In this document: positions 47,076 to 59,501 of the stretch, piece by piece
Layout: each line of letters opens with the position of its first letter
How positions within the stretch are numbered: the stretch's first letter is position 1
NCBI GenBank assembly: GCA_011800155.1
Contig: CM022368.1
Span: forward strand, 1,178,001-1,242,000
Direction: 5' to 3'
DNA: 64,000 bases
Origin: Flammulina velutipes
Lineage: Eukaryota > Basidiomycota > Agaricomycetes > Agaricales > Physalacriaceae
The notes under the pieces: generated by a model
The model's database searches: none
Told to the model about the DNA's origin: nothing
The model's input: only the letters and a program-made list of their open reading frames with translations
Translations under genes and position numbers: made by a program

Positions 47076-50000
47076 TCATGATATGCTTGCAGATGATATC
47101 CCAAAAGTAACGAGCTGCTGTTGCACGCTCGTCAATCTTCGTTCCCTAGCCAGCAGTTCGTCTCGTCTCGCCACCACAGCACTATCTTCCGCAAGGTAGC
47201 TCGCACACCGCTCTGTCGCTCCCGTAGTCCCCATGCCGAACTTCTCAATCAGGAAAGGCTGTAGTTGTTCCGCAAGCTTCTGCACAAACACGCTATCAAT
47301 GACTGCCGGCACCATGTCGATGACTCGCTAAGAGGGGGGTAAGTATCTGACACCACAATAAGCAGACGAACAGATTATTGACCTTATAAGCGACCTGGAA
47401 ATACCCTCGGATTTCAGCCATAACCTTGAGCTCCATTTCGTACTCGTCCGTGGGGTTGAGTTTGGCCAAGTCCTCAGGCTGGATGTGATAATACCCGAGA
47501 CCTGCTAGCAAAGCCAGTGCTTCTTTCACCTTTTCCACGTCGGGAGTTGGAACGAGAGGTTGGGGAGTATTTGTGGGTGGCTGTGGAGGAATCGAAGGCG
47601 CCGAGGTAGGGAAAGGTCGCGTTTGTGAAGGGGGACCAAAGGCGAACACACCACCATTTTGCTGAGCGGTACCGAAGGGATTGAACGCCGCTGAGGCTGC
47701 CGAGGCAATATTCACAGGCTTCCCCCCTTTAGCTGGTGAATCAATGATAAAAGGTGAGTTGACCGACCCCGTACCAACTGGAAATGGCAAGACTGTGAGA
47801 ACGTAGTCCTGATTTCTTTGAAGAAAGAGAGGTACTCACAAGTTACTGACTCCGAGGCTTTGCCAAAGGGGCTTGGTTCCGGGGCTTTGTTGAAGAAGCT
47901 CTGCTTTGGAGGTTGTGTAGCTTCCGTCTTCTTACGCTTCTGCTCAGGTTCAACGGATTGCGTCTTCTTTCCTGATCGTACATCTTTGTACTTGGCAAGC
48001 CATTTATCAGTCGTCGACTCAAGATAATGCGTATTTTGCGTGAATGGCGTTTTCTCTGTTTCCAAAATGGCCTCGATGACATCTCGACACGCGTCGGAGC
48101 GCAGACTCATAAGCTCAATCAAGAACGTCCTGTAAATTGCTCAGTTCCAACCTTCGACAAGCGAGAACATGGAATACTTCATGTGTCCGTTCAGAATATG
48201 ATATCGGGAAAACTCGTCGTCGACATATTTGAACAGCAATCTCTCCATATTCACTTGCAAAGTTTCAAAGCATTGTTGAGCTACCGCTGCCCAGTGTTCT
48301 TGAAATTTCAGGATGAGTGCTACCTTCGCTTCAAATGGGACGTTGTTTGGAAGTTCACGAGTCATTGACCTTCAGCCAGTGTTAGCATAGAAAGTAATAC
48401 GGGAGGAAGACGTACTTGGCAATATGTTGCCGCATATCCGTCAGGTCAAATCGGGTTCCTTGAGGTTCCCCAATAAGCCGTAAATCCTCATCTTCGTCTT
48501 CCAAGTACTGGACACCAGAAACTTGAGGGCCTGCTTTCGGAGCTGGTATAAAGTTTGGAGCTGTCGAACGTATTGCTATCTTGAGTTTCCTGAAGGCAGC
48601 ACGGTTATCTTGAATCAGACTACTATCACTTGAGCGTCCTTTCACAACAGTTTGAATTTCGCTTGCGAAAGCGGTGATTAGTTTGAGGAGATGCGTGACG
48701 GGGTCCTCTTGGATTTTGGGAGGTATCTTTGAGAGCTCGTTTCTACAAGCCTGCAGAGAGTCGATCGCATTCTGGCGTATATTCGGTAATCTGTCATCAC
48801 AATCATTAATGGCAAGCATGATCGACTGTGATAGTACTCACGTAGTATCTATGACTCTGACAAGGAGGCGACTGAGGGTGCTGATAAGATGTTCTGTACC
48901 GAAACGATGCGGGTGTGAAGACTTTGCCCAAGGCATTGTTGTGTTGAAAAACTCTTTCTCTACGACGCGAGCATCAGCAGCAGTCATGCTTTGACTTCTC
49001 TGCTCGTCATCAGGTTGGCGAGTACAATAGTAGCCATGAGCCAAGGGATGACGACGCCCTTCAATAACGTCTAGCCAAAGGCTCAATGATTTTGTTGAGC
49101 CAGGAAGTAACATGTCCGGTTTGGTCATCACGCCTACAACATGCGTTAGAGGCACATAAGTAACATAGGAAGGACAGCTCACCAATGGTCCGAAGGCCGC
49201 GTGGATCTGCGACTCTGGCCAACTTTAAGGCTTTTTGATTTTCGATATCATCTATGTACGACGGTTGAGAAAGTATACCACAGAAATGACGCGAAAACTT
49301 GCCTGTCATAGGTAGAGCGACAAGTATGATACAATTTCCTCGAACATGGGAGATAACCATCTCTTCTACCAGCTGGACTATCTCTGTGTCTGCGTTGGCA
49401 ATGAGTCCTAGAAACAAATCGCGTGAACATTAGCTGTTGAAGTAGGAAGAGAAGACTCCCTACCAGGCAGATCAATGAAAGACAAATCAGTCAGTTCAGG
49501 GCCTTCCAGATCAACGCAAACGACATTGCGCGAAAATGGAGAAGCTTTGACGGACTGGAAGAGCCATTCACTTAGTTGATCGGGAGTGGCGTCCAGGATC
49601 TTATGCGTTGGGATGCTAGGATTGAGAACTGAGAGCTGAGCTCTGCGTAGCGCAGTTTCGACTTGGGATTTGTCGACAATGATATTGCCGAAAGGAATTT
49701 CGTTAATGTCGTCGAGACGTTTGTGCTTTAGGTCGTATTCTCGCCGTATGGATATCCTGCATTGCCAAGGACCTGGTGACGAGGATATTCTGCATTCCAT
49801 TGGACAGCGGGTGCAAGTTCCAGCATCTCGCGGGACAGTTATCTAAAATTGTGGCGCGAAATTAGTAGATAATTGAAGAGGAGAAAAGGACGGACTCCGG
49901 AAATGGCTTCGACGACACTTGACTTTCCTACAATGATGAGAGAATAGTCCAAAGTAGGAAATTGACCCATACCAGCACTCTGGTTGCCTATGACTGTAAT

Positions 50001-50152
50001 TCGAGGCAAATCAATATCACTTTGGGCTCTAGGTTCGACGTGAGAACGACGGAAGGGTGCGACTTCAAGATGGTGTACCCAAGTGCGTGTAGCTGATTTA
50101 CGAGACCAAGAAGCTCCTTTGTACGCGTCGCGTAGCCTGAAGATCCAAGCAT
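47076..50152 (-). CDS. Mx-like dynamin family GTPase with FG-containing linker
   Basis: A multi-exon minus-strand gene, ATG at 50152 (MLGSSGYATRTKELL). The GTPase domain has G1 VIGNQSAGKSSVVEAISG, switch-region TVPRDAGTCTRCP, G3 FIDLPGLIAN and G4 GVMTKPDML. A long helical stalk follows. Between stalk and the C-terminal GED-like helices is a low-complexity linker with FxFG-like spots (PSPFGK, FNPFG, FAFGPP) and a KRKK basic cluster. The C-terminal helices (EDSAVVARRDELLARERRL) resemble a GED. No PH or Pro-rich domain like classical dynamin is present. Such Mx-like dynamins are common in filamentous fungi with poorly known roles. An upstream in-frame Met at 50278 would overlap the divergent neighbour's leader, so the 50152 start is preferred. 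Confidence 0.88.
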
Positions 50153-50328
50153 GATGATAATGTTGAATTTGAAAGAGCTGTGAGAGCCCTGAACATGAAC
50201 GGAGGTCACGCAAAGCAGTGCTTTCTGCTTGCACATGCTTGGCAAAGCCTTCCCAACGCCTGCTTTCGGAAGACACACCGCTTTCGTTCTTGAGTTGTTA
50301 TCTCTCGGTGGCGGGCATTGCGCCAGCC

Positions 50329-51285
50329 ATGTCGTCCTTTACTCGTTTTATTCAGCCTCTGCCGGCAGCGCGCAGAGGCTACTCTTCATTCTTCTCATCG
50401 AAACCTGGCAACGGGCGGTATTTTAACTCGGCCAGACCGACAAAAACCGTCGTAACGAACAGCGAGGCCAAGAAGAGTAGCAGTCGCGATCCTGCTGCCA
50501 CCAGCGGTGAACGCTCACCGGACGGACTACAGAACGTCGACAGCGGTCTATCAGGTAGCAGTCTTTCAATTTCAGTCGCGTTGGGCACGGAAGATCCATC
50601 CAGTTCCGGGCCAGCCTCATCGTCGACGCCCTCTGGAAACCAAAGCTCATCACCACCCTCCGCAGGACCAGTCGACCACTTCTCTTTCCTTCAACAAAGC
50701 GCTCCTTCACATCCCTTGATTGACGCGAAGAACTTCAAGCTCCATCAGTTTTTCTCTGTGCATCGCCCACTTCTCCTGCTCTCCGACCCGACGGCAATCT
50801 TGCAGAGCGCTCCGCCAGACGCACCACTGGTCCCTGTGCAACATGACGAGAAACACAGTCAACCACAGTGGCCCCGCACTGTTGCCTTGGACTCAATGGA
50901 GGCATTCGACGCTGACATTGACACGGCTCGCCAGCTCAACCGTGCTTTAACCATGACACACGCGGGCAATGTTGCTGCTTGGGAAGACACCCTTCGGCGT
51001 CTGGGCCTAGACATCGATCAACAACCGGATCGTGTCGGCTTGCAAGAGCAAATGGACAAGGAGTGGCAGGACGTTATGATGGACAGTGTTAAGAGGAAAA
51101 GGAGAAAGAAGATGAAGAAGCACAAGTGAGTTCTAGCAATATTGTCATAATTCATAACTGACGCGCACCTCCAGGCGCAAGAAGAGGAGAAGAGTATGTA
51201 TTCTGTTTGTGTCGATGTCGCATCATGCTGACCTGACTTTTAGTTGTCCCGCGCAGAGCGTCAACGCGAGCGCTCCTCGTCGTAA
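50329..51285 (+). CDS. COX24: Mitochondrial small ribosomal subunit protein mS38 (COX24/AURKAIP1-like)
   Basis: Three exons (50329-51125, 51175-51193, 51244-51285) encode about 285 residues. The N terminus is rich in Arg, Ser and Phe without acidic residues, fitting a mitochondrial targeting sequence. A long disordered region follows. The C terminus is the conserved mS38 signature: DSVKRKRRKKMKKHKRKK and then basic residues ending in SRAERQRERSSS. Yeast Cox24 is a mitoribosomal protein needed for COX1 mRNA processing and translation. The 19-nt second exon encodes part of the basic cluster. The first exon alone would end at a stop right after the KKHK motif, and splicing extends the basic tail as in homologues. 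Confidence 0.88.
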
Positions 51286-51394
51286 TCGCGCTACATATTG
51301 GTCGTTGATATCTCTAGCAGGTTTACACACGATACCACACTACTTACTAATTTTGCATCCATCCCCAAATTCATCTCATTGTCCGTCTGACTCG

Positions 51395-52632
51395 CTAAGT
51401 AACGGTTACAATTTCGCCCTTGCCGTCCTTCAAGATAATTACATCACATTCAATCTTCTCGCCTGTGTCGAGACACACAACATCGGTAAGATTGACGGGG
51501 TCAATCCGAATCTGCCTCTTCTCAAAAAAGGATCGTCCTAGAACGACGTCAAAGTGCGGCTCTTCAGAAAGATACACAGTCATCATGCTCGGGTTGGGGC
51601 CATGTAGGTCGAGATCCCAAGTCGGCGCCACGTTCTTTTTCTTCCTCACAGATCCATTCATCGTACCGTTGTGTAGAGAAGATGTTGGAATGCGAGCTTC
51701 AGGGTGCGAAGAAGGCGAGGCGCGCGTCAAAGTGATAGGCCAAGTACCGATATTGACTAGCCCAGTGTAACCACCGTACCCAGGAGCCGACTCTGGTGGA
51801 ATGAAGCCATGGGCGATGGCAAAGTCGCGTTTGATATAGACGTGGCGATAACCCGACTTGAGCAACATGCGAACTAGCGTCGATAGTCAGACCAATACGC
51901 GTCAATTGAGGGATGATAATACACGGACCTCCTTTGACAGGACCGATGTTGCCCATCACGGTTCTAACGCCATTCTCGCTATGGAACTTTTCAAATTCCT
52001 TCCTATGTCTGGAAATTCCATCGCCGTCTTCGCTGATACCAGAACGATTCGTGCCGACTTTGCTCCCTTTTGTTTTCCTTGATCTCGTGCTGTACGGTTT
52101 GGGCGATGGCGAATGGGGAACATGGAGGGAGACTCTTGATGGATGGAAGAGGTAATATGCTGGGTTCTGGTAAGCTGGTGGAAGGGGAAGAGTCTGCGTA
52201 GGGTTATGCAAGTATAGTGTGGGTGGAGGTGTATGTCCATTCAACGGTGCTGCGGAAGAAGTAGACGGTTCGTGGTCAGGCGTGAATTGTTGTTGCTGCC
52301 GCCACACAAAGATGGTATAATCCGACTCTGATATGATTCCTTGAGAAACGCGCTAGGAGAAATTGGGCGAGTTTGAGGCTTACCGTCGTCTAGATTCCAT
52401 ACTGATTCGTTGAATTCGTACTTGAGCCAACCAGCTCCTACGCGTTGGCCATGATACGCCGTGTGCGTCTTTCTAGTAAGCTTGTCGTACAGTGAGTCGA
52501 GTGATTCCTGAGTGACTGCAAGTTCATTCAGCAGTCTGGTATACAGACGACTTGGAGGTACTTGCGAGAATGAACCAGAGCGAACGACTCTGAAGGGGTG
52601 TGAATATTCAGGATAGACGGAGCTGAAGCCAT
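51395..52632 (-). CDS. Retropepsin-like fold protein lacking the catalytic Asp (hypothetical)
   Basis: A minus-strand gene ending TAG at 51395-51397. The C-terminal exon (51873-51395) has the order of a retroviral-type aspartic protease: MLLKSGYRHVYIKRDFAIAH (where an active enzyme has L-DTG/DSG), a strand GLVNIGTWPITLT, and the late FDVVLGRSFFEKRQI, resembling the ILG-pfF element. The Asp position is Lys (KSG at 51859-51851), so proteolysis is unlikely. The N-terminal half has NESVWNLDDG and a basic linker and is unknown. The start is uncertain: ATG 52632 (MASAPSILN) needs a 29-nt intron to reach the conserved-looking TQESLDSLYDKL, while the unspliced frame reaches it without an ATG. The family is unassigned. 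Confidence 0.6.
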
Positions 52633-52831
52633 AGTGGTGGTTCGAGGTAAAGGTGTGACCCGCAGCGCCCGGTGTCTGCCCGATGTGCTTATTTACGGTC
52701 ACCTCACCCGATCAGTTCGCCACACAGCATACAAAAGTAAGTTGTTTATTACAAGAAATAATACGACGACCACAAAGCAACAATAGATGAGAAGATAACA
52801 GAAAGACCGCGCCAAACCGCCCAGCATTGGT

Positions 52832-53649
52832 CTATTTCGAAACGTTGTCTCTTGCCTGCTGGCGTATCTTTTTTCTGTGCAAACGTTAGCAATCCGCAGC
52901 GCGGATAAAGAGCACACTCACTCATACGCCACCTTGTCATTCCTGAATGTAATATCAGTCTTGGCCAGAATAGATGAAAGGGTCTCCTCACTTGAACATC
53001 GTGTACGCCTCACTCTGGGCGGGGTCATTCACGTTGGGGTCATCTAATAAATCTTGTATTCCCAACAGGATCTAGGGGCTGTCAGCAATGGATGGGTTGA
53101 CTAGGCTGAACTGACTTGTTTAATCGTGATAGCGGGTTTCCACGATTTCTCCTCGTCCAAAATGGAGAGACAAACGGTCCCGGAAGGATACACATTGGGA
53201 TGGAACAGAGGGGGAGTGAATTTGCCTGCAAAAATGTCACTAGAGGTTGACTAGAGAAAGGCGAAGCGGACATTTAGGAGGCTTTGAAGGATAGTCTAAC
53301 ATAAAGATTCAGATATGAGCAACGCGGAGAAGATGAGCCTCTGACCATCGGGGAATGTCATGGATAATCGGAACAATCCACCTTCCCATGCTGTCTATAG
53401 GAAGAATTAACGCGACATTCGACGCGATTTTCACGGAGAAAAGGTATGCGCTCACCCCTACTTTGCCTGGGATGCCGACTTCCCATTCCATGAGATTCAT
53501 TGAGCCGTCGCTTGCTTTGGATGGTTTCGCAAAAAAGCCCTGGAAGCGGGTCAGCGAGCCCATAGCAAACTCGTAATACTAACAAATGGATGGTCTTTGC
53601 GCCACTGCTTTCTTTCTTCAGCTAGACGAGGACGACAGATACCGGACAT
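52832..53649 (-). CDS. UBC9: SUMO-conjugating enzyme UBC9
   Basis: A gene of about seven short exons encoding about 158 residues, the normal length. It starts [20 protein letters not shown], contains [27 protein letters not shown] and the E2 HPN motif. The catalytic cysteine falls exactly at residue 93 in SGTVCLSIL, as in other Ubc9 proteins. [20 protein letters not shown] follows, and the end is QQARDNVSK. Ubc9 transfers SUMO from the E1 Aos1-Uba2 to target lysines in the nucleus. Basic residues in the first helix match the SUMO-binding face. It lies 161 bp downstream of SNU13 on the same strand. Confidence 0.96.
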
Positions 53650-53810
53650 GGTGGTAAGATGCAAGGGCAATTGCTGACTCAGCACGACATTGACTCTTTC
53701 AACTCAACAGCAACTGATTGTCTTCGCGTTACAAAGCCAACTATGTAAAAGCGTTTCTCAATATTGGGACGAAACTGATAGGGATACAAAGATTGCTGGA
53801 TACAACAGGA

Positions 53811-54359
53811 TTAAACCAAAAGCTTCTCGATAGCAAGCTTGATGGTCTTGATCTGACTCTCCAACTCGCGCTGCTGGTTCGAAAGAACACTGCAAGCGAT
53901 GACTGGACGAGTCACATCGCAGGCGCGTCCCAGGGCGGCCTTGGACGGGACAAAAATGTAAGGGACATTCTGGATGGGTGTACTGGTGAGGTTACAGAAT
54001 ATGCGATGGGAAAAGAGACTGACTTTCTCCTCACAAAGGAGGGGGAGATGAAGAAGAATTTCCAGGGGTTCCGTATCGGCAGTGAGAACGATGAACTCGG
54101 AGATACCACGGTTCAAAGTCTTGGTTGCTGTAAGACGGTTCGTAAAAAAGTATCTCATGGTGGATGTATAGTTATCACACCTTCGTTAGCACCTTTCTTG
54201 AGCTGCTTGTAGCGGTTAGCCTGTTGAACGAGCTCAAGAATCTAGATGATACGCCGTAAGCAAAATGTGAAAATAATGAGCTGGTTAATCAGTGCGTACG
54301 GAGTTGGTCAAATCAGCATCAGCCAAAGGCCATGCTTTTCCTCTATCATTGTCGGACAT
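53811..54359 (-). CDS. SNU13: snRNP/snoRNP protein SNU13 (15.5K, L7Ae family)
   Basis: Four exons on the minus strand encode about 127 residues, the standard length. The sequence follows Snu13 throughout: [60 protein letters not shown] and [20 protein letters not shown]. It ends in AIEKLLV. The GANEATK segment is the L7Ae RNA-binding loop. The protein binds kink-turns in U4 snRNA and box C/D snoRNAs including U3. The intron between EEK and NVPY (GTCAGT to CCAG) is confirmed by the conserved junction. Confidence 0.97.
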
Positions 54360-54640
54360 GGTCGTGTGATGAGTTGCAGACGGTTGACCTCACGTATAAT
54401 TTGGATCCTTGGTCGTGGTTGGGATTCAAGAAAAAAATTGAATGTGCGATCATCATCAAGACGGAAATCCGGGCCGGAGTTGGTCACATACAAACATTTC
54501 GATTTGGCAGCTACACTAGCTAAAATCGACAAACGAACGAAAGAACTGTAACTAGCGCAGCAAAAGATAGCAGATGGTGTATGGATCTGTTCACGACTTG
54601 CTTGAATAACTCCCTATGTCACACTGCGTTTTGAGCTCAC

Positions 54641-55443
54641 CTATCGAACACGGAAAGGTTGACTTTGAGTCATGGGAGGCCCTAATCCATCCTCCACGTC
54701 CTTTGACCGGAAGGAGATCGCGTCCGAGTTCAAAAGGAAGGATTTTGGTACACGGGCAATGTCATCAATCTCCAATTTCTCCGCAAAATTATCAGCCAAT
54801 ATGAACGCATCTGAAGTAAATGAGTAAGTAGTGTGCGTATGAAGGTTCAAAGACACGTACAAGGCTGAATGACAGCTGCTGCAATGTACCAGATCAATGG
54901 TAGAAGCTTTATGAGGTTCAATCCCTTCCTACAGAACTGGTTGACCATCTCGTCTATTGAACCAGCTAAGCATTTGGAGACCGTCAACTGGTCGACACTT
55001 CGGAAAGAGTAGTACATGGAGTAACCAAAGACGGCCAGCATGAGAATATAATGGGTAGCCAAGATCTTCGGATAAACAAATGCAAGGTGGCGATTCTTTA
55101 TGATCCCGTTCACGAAGCTGCGACGCGATTAGAAAAAATAAAACACGAGTGAAGCAGAGGCACGAACCCCATTAATGAAAAGAAAGCGAGAAGCGAGAAC
55201 ACAATGGCCTGAGCAAATACAGCGACGATATCCTGGGTGGGATTTGGGTGGGATTCTGTCCAGAGCAATTCAATTGAGCTGTCGGTTGCTGCAAATCCCG
55301 ATGGGCATACCAAGAAGATTAACCTCCATCCAACTGCCGATTGCTGCTGAAACGCCCAACATCATACCAACCACGGACAGCAACCAAACTCCCGACGCCA
55401 GCGGGAGGCATTGAATGAAAGTGCTGCAGCGAATGAAGACCAT
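54641..55443 (-). CDS. Four-span membrane protein of unknown function
   Basis: Four exons on the minus strand (ATG at 55443, MVFIRCSTF). Four hydrophobic segments are visible: LASGVWLLSVVGMMLGVSAA, the span around IVFSLLAFFSLMGF, ILMLAVFGYSMYYS and IKLLPLIWYIAAAVI. A loop with two Cys (SKCLAGSIDEMVNQFC) lies between spans 3 and 4, and a polar tail ends in PFRVR. The pattern is like tetraspan-type proteins that I recall as common but uncharacterised in mushrooms; it has no CCG tetraspanin motif. The first intron was set from GTATGC to GGACAG (55 nt), giving LLESHPNPTQDIVAVF; shorter splices of 22 nt are possible but unlikely. Confidence 0.65.
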
Positions 55444-55832
55444 TGTGTTCCAGCCACGCGTTGCTCAGCCAGGAGCAACGAAAAAAGAAAGGATGAAGGC
55501 AAGAATAAGGGAAAAAAGCGAAGGTAGACGAACGAAAGGGTTGAAAGAGAAATACTTGAGAAAGATCTCTGAGAACCCCGAGGGTGCCGGCCGCTCATCA
55601 GAGTGCTTGACGACTGAGAAGTTGAACATTCAAAGTCTGGTAAAATCTGAGCACAATCCAGGCCAAAGACTAGAAGATTATATGGATCTGGAAGATATCA
55701 AAGCAAACTATCCATTTCATAGGGCGAACGACGATGGCGAGTTGGCGACGCGTGCGCTTTGTTTGGTTCAGATGGTGTTGTCCTGCGTGTGAAATCACGA
55801 CGCGTCACCTCAGAACTCATTTCCTGACCATC
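55444..55832. promoter_or_regulatory. Divergent promoter between membrane protein and PRE2
   Basis: 389 bp shared between the two 5' ends. A 125-codon Lys/Arg-rich open frame on plus overlaps the start of the membrane protein gene, and I consider it chance. No yeast-like proteasome control element (GGTGGCAAA) was seen. Confidence 0.4.
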
Positions 55833-57056
<1,224 letters not shown>

Positions 57057-57125
57057 GGGAACGTATGCACGCGTGTATTATAGCAGTAATCCCAATAAAT
57101 GTGTTCTACGTTCTGAATGATAGGA

Positions 57126-59501
57126 TTATGAAAAAAGCCAATTCCAGAATCTCATCAACCTGCTAGACGGAATCTCCTCTATGTAATTGGCTTCGTAGTG
57201 GTCAATTTCTGCTCTTTCTACCTCAAAGAAGGTAACATTCTTGAGTGAGCGCCACTAGGTACAACTTGAGTGGCAGCTAACCCGATACGCTTGAAAAACA
57301 TACCGTAGTTTTGTGATAAACTTTCCATGAGACAAAAAGAACAGGACATAGGCCAATCATCATGTAAGAGAAAAGGAAACTGGGCACGTCCCAGTTGCCG
57401 TTCAGAAAGACAGTATACCCTCCTGCTAAGGCCATAACAGATGTTCCACAAAGAGCATAGTATCTATGCATGGTAGTGAGAAAAGGCGGCGCGCTCGTGA
57501 AATGCACATACGCGCAAAACGGTTGCCAGAAGCTTTTATGAGGCAAGGTGTCTCGGCTGATACCTTGCGCCTTTAATGCCTGTGAGGTGTTCAAGAGTTA
57601 GGTGTATACCTTCATGATGCGAGTGGTAACTCACGTAGAAGAACCGCAGATATGTGAATGCAATGAAAGCGAAGTTTAAGAGTTGTGACGCCGTTACTAG
57701 ATTGATGAACCTTGAACAGCCGGTTAGAGTTCCCACCGTAGACGCCACAAATCGAACCGTACCATTGTAGAACAACAGCTGAATTGGTGGACAGTTCCAG
57801 AAACGCTGTGAAGGTGTAAATTTCTGATTCATTCAAGGATATATTCACCATCAACTTACCAAGGAGTGCAATTGCCAAAGTGAAGGCCACAGACCAGATA
57901 GGTACTCCAGTCTTCGTGCATCTGGCGAATACCTTTGGAGCCTTACCTTCAAGCGCAAGCCCAAAAAGCGTGCGACTTGCGCAGTATACATAGCTATTTC
58001 CGGCAGAGAAGATAGCAGACAACACCAATGCATTGACGATGTGTGGCAAGATGGGGATATGCATTCTCTGCATGGCTATGACATAGGGCGATGAACCTGC
58101 ACCTGGCCTCGCGTCGGAAAGGGCCTTCAACAGATTAGGATCATTATACTGAACTACGGTCCCCACGCAAAGGGAGCCGAGCACAAAGAAAGTTGTTAGG
58201 CGATAGAATACGCTGTTAAAGGCACGAGGGAGGACTTTGCGGGGAGCTTCTGCTTCCCCGGCGGTCATTGAAACGTAGTCAGGACCTGTCAGATCTAACT
58301 TAGTTACAGGATCGCGAGACCATGAGGCTTTATCTTACCTGCGATAGTAAAGGATGCCTGGATAAAGCATGCCATGAAGCCAACGAATCGTCCGGTGTTA
58401 CCAGTCGTGTAAAATTCGGCGAAGGGTGCTCCTTCAACATTAGAAGCTTTGACATGGTCAATGCGAGAGTAGAGGCGAACGGTATGACTTACATTTCCAA
58501 AATCTAAATCCATAAGCGTCGTGTTGAGGATTTCCACCAACCATGGTGACGAAGGTGAAGACGATCAACCCAATGGCAAGGAGCATTTTACCGAGGGCTA
58601 GCCAGAATTCTGATTCTGGACCGCGGCGTGAGCAGTAGGTGATGGAAATAAGAATCTTTCTTACCTCCGTACCATTTTGCGGCAGAGAAGTTGATGACAC
58701 TGGTTGGAATCCAGTCAATAAATCTCCAGAGGATGCGGGAACGATACTTACGCGTAGCATACGAGCACAAACGCGATCACAGCTCCTGCGGGAATTTCAT
58801 CTGTCCAGAAATGTAGGACAACATTGAACGCGACGATCTCATAGGGGACTAGTGCGGCTTCAAAGACGAAGAAATTGATGGCTGCAGTAAACCCCAGAGC
58901 GGGGTCTACGAATCTATCTGCGAATCGGACCTGTCGGAATGGATAAGGTTTGTTGATACATCATATGGGAGCGGCTCACGAAGGGAGAGGAGATAGGAAT
59001 CCAAGTCACCATCTCAGCTATGTCAGGAAGTGAGAAGAGACCTCGTAGGCTTGAGCTGAAGTGGACGTACAGAGACAGTTGCTCACGGCCAAGACAAAAG
59101 TACACCATACCGTGAAGGCAATAAAGAGACTAGCTAAACGCGGTGTTAGTGTCCACATTTCCGCACGTCGCTATGTTGCTCACCAGGTCCACCTTTGGTC
59201 AACGATGCACCGATTTGAACGAACAGCGCAGTCCCAATAGTACCTAGAGTACTGTCGATCAATATGGCGTTCCAAAGGGAATGGCTGAGATGTACCTCCA
59301 ATACCAATGAGTTGAATATGTCTGGCCTGTGCAACGCAAATTTCAGTTGGTGCATAGCGAAGAAAAAATTTGCCAGACCTTCAACCTCCTATGGGTTTGA
59401 TCTTGGGCAGAGATGCTTGGCTCTGAACCGATGTCACGTACGGTCGACGAGACCTCAATGTCCTCTTTAGATTCCTTTATGGATCCAGCTCTGAAGCTCA
59501 T
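57126..59501 (-). CDS. Amino acid permease (AAP/APC superfamily)
   Basis: A multi-exon minus-strand gene of roughly 560 residues. A polar N-terminal tail (MSFRAGSIKESKEDIEVS) leads to the first membrane span RHIQLIGIGGTIGTALFVQI, the fungal AAP signature with its GGTIGT loop. Further spans include EMVTWIPISSPFVRFA, FVDPALGFTAAINFF, MACFIQASFTIAG followed by PRKVLPRAFNSVFYR, FSAGNSYVYCASRTLFGLA and LSTNSAVVLQWFINLV. About twelve spans are expected. The C-terminal tail, recovered by the last splice, reads EIDHYEANYIEEIPSSRL and ends WNWLFS, typical of this family. It imports amino acids by proton symport at the plasma membrane. Substrate range cannot be read from sequence. Confidence 0.93.

Noticed and set aside
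55415..55792. 125-codon Lys/Arg-rich plus-strand frame between the membrane protein gene and PRE2
   Set aside because: It overlaps the first exon of the minus-strand membrane protein gene and shows no family pattern; most of it is promoter DNA.
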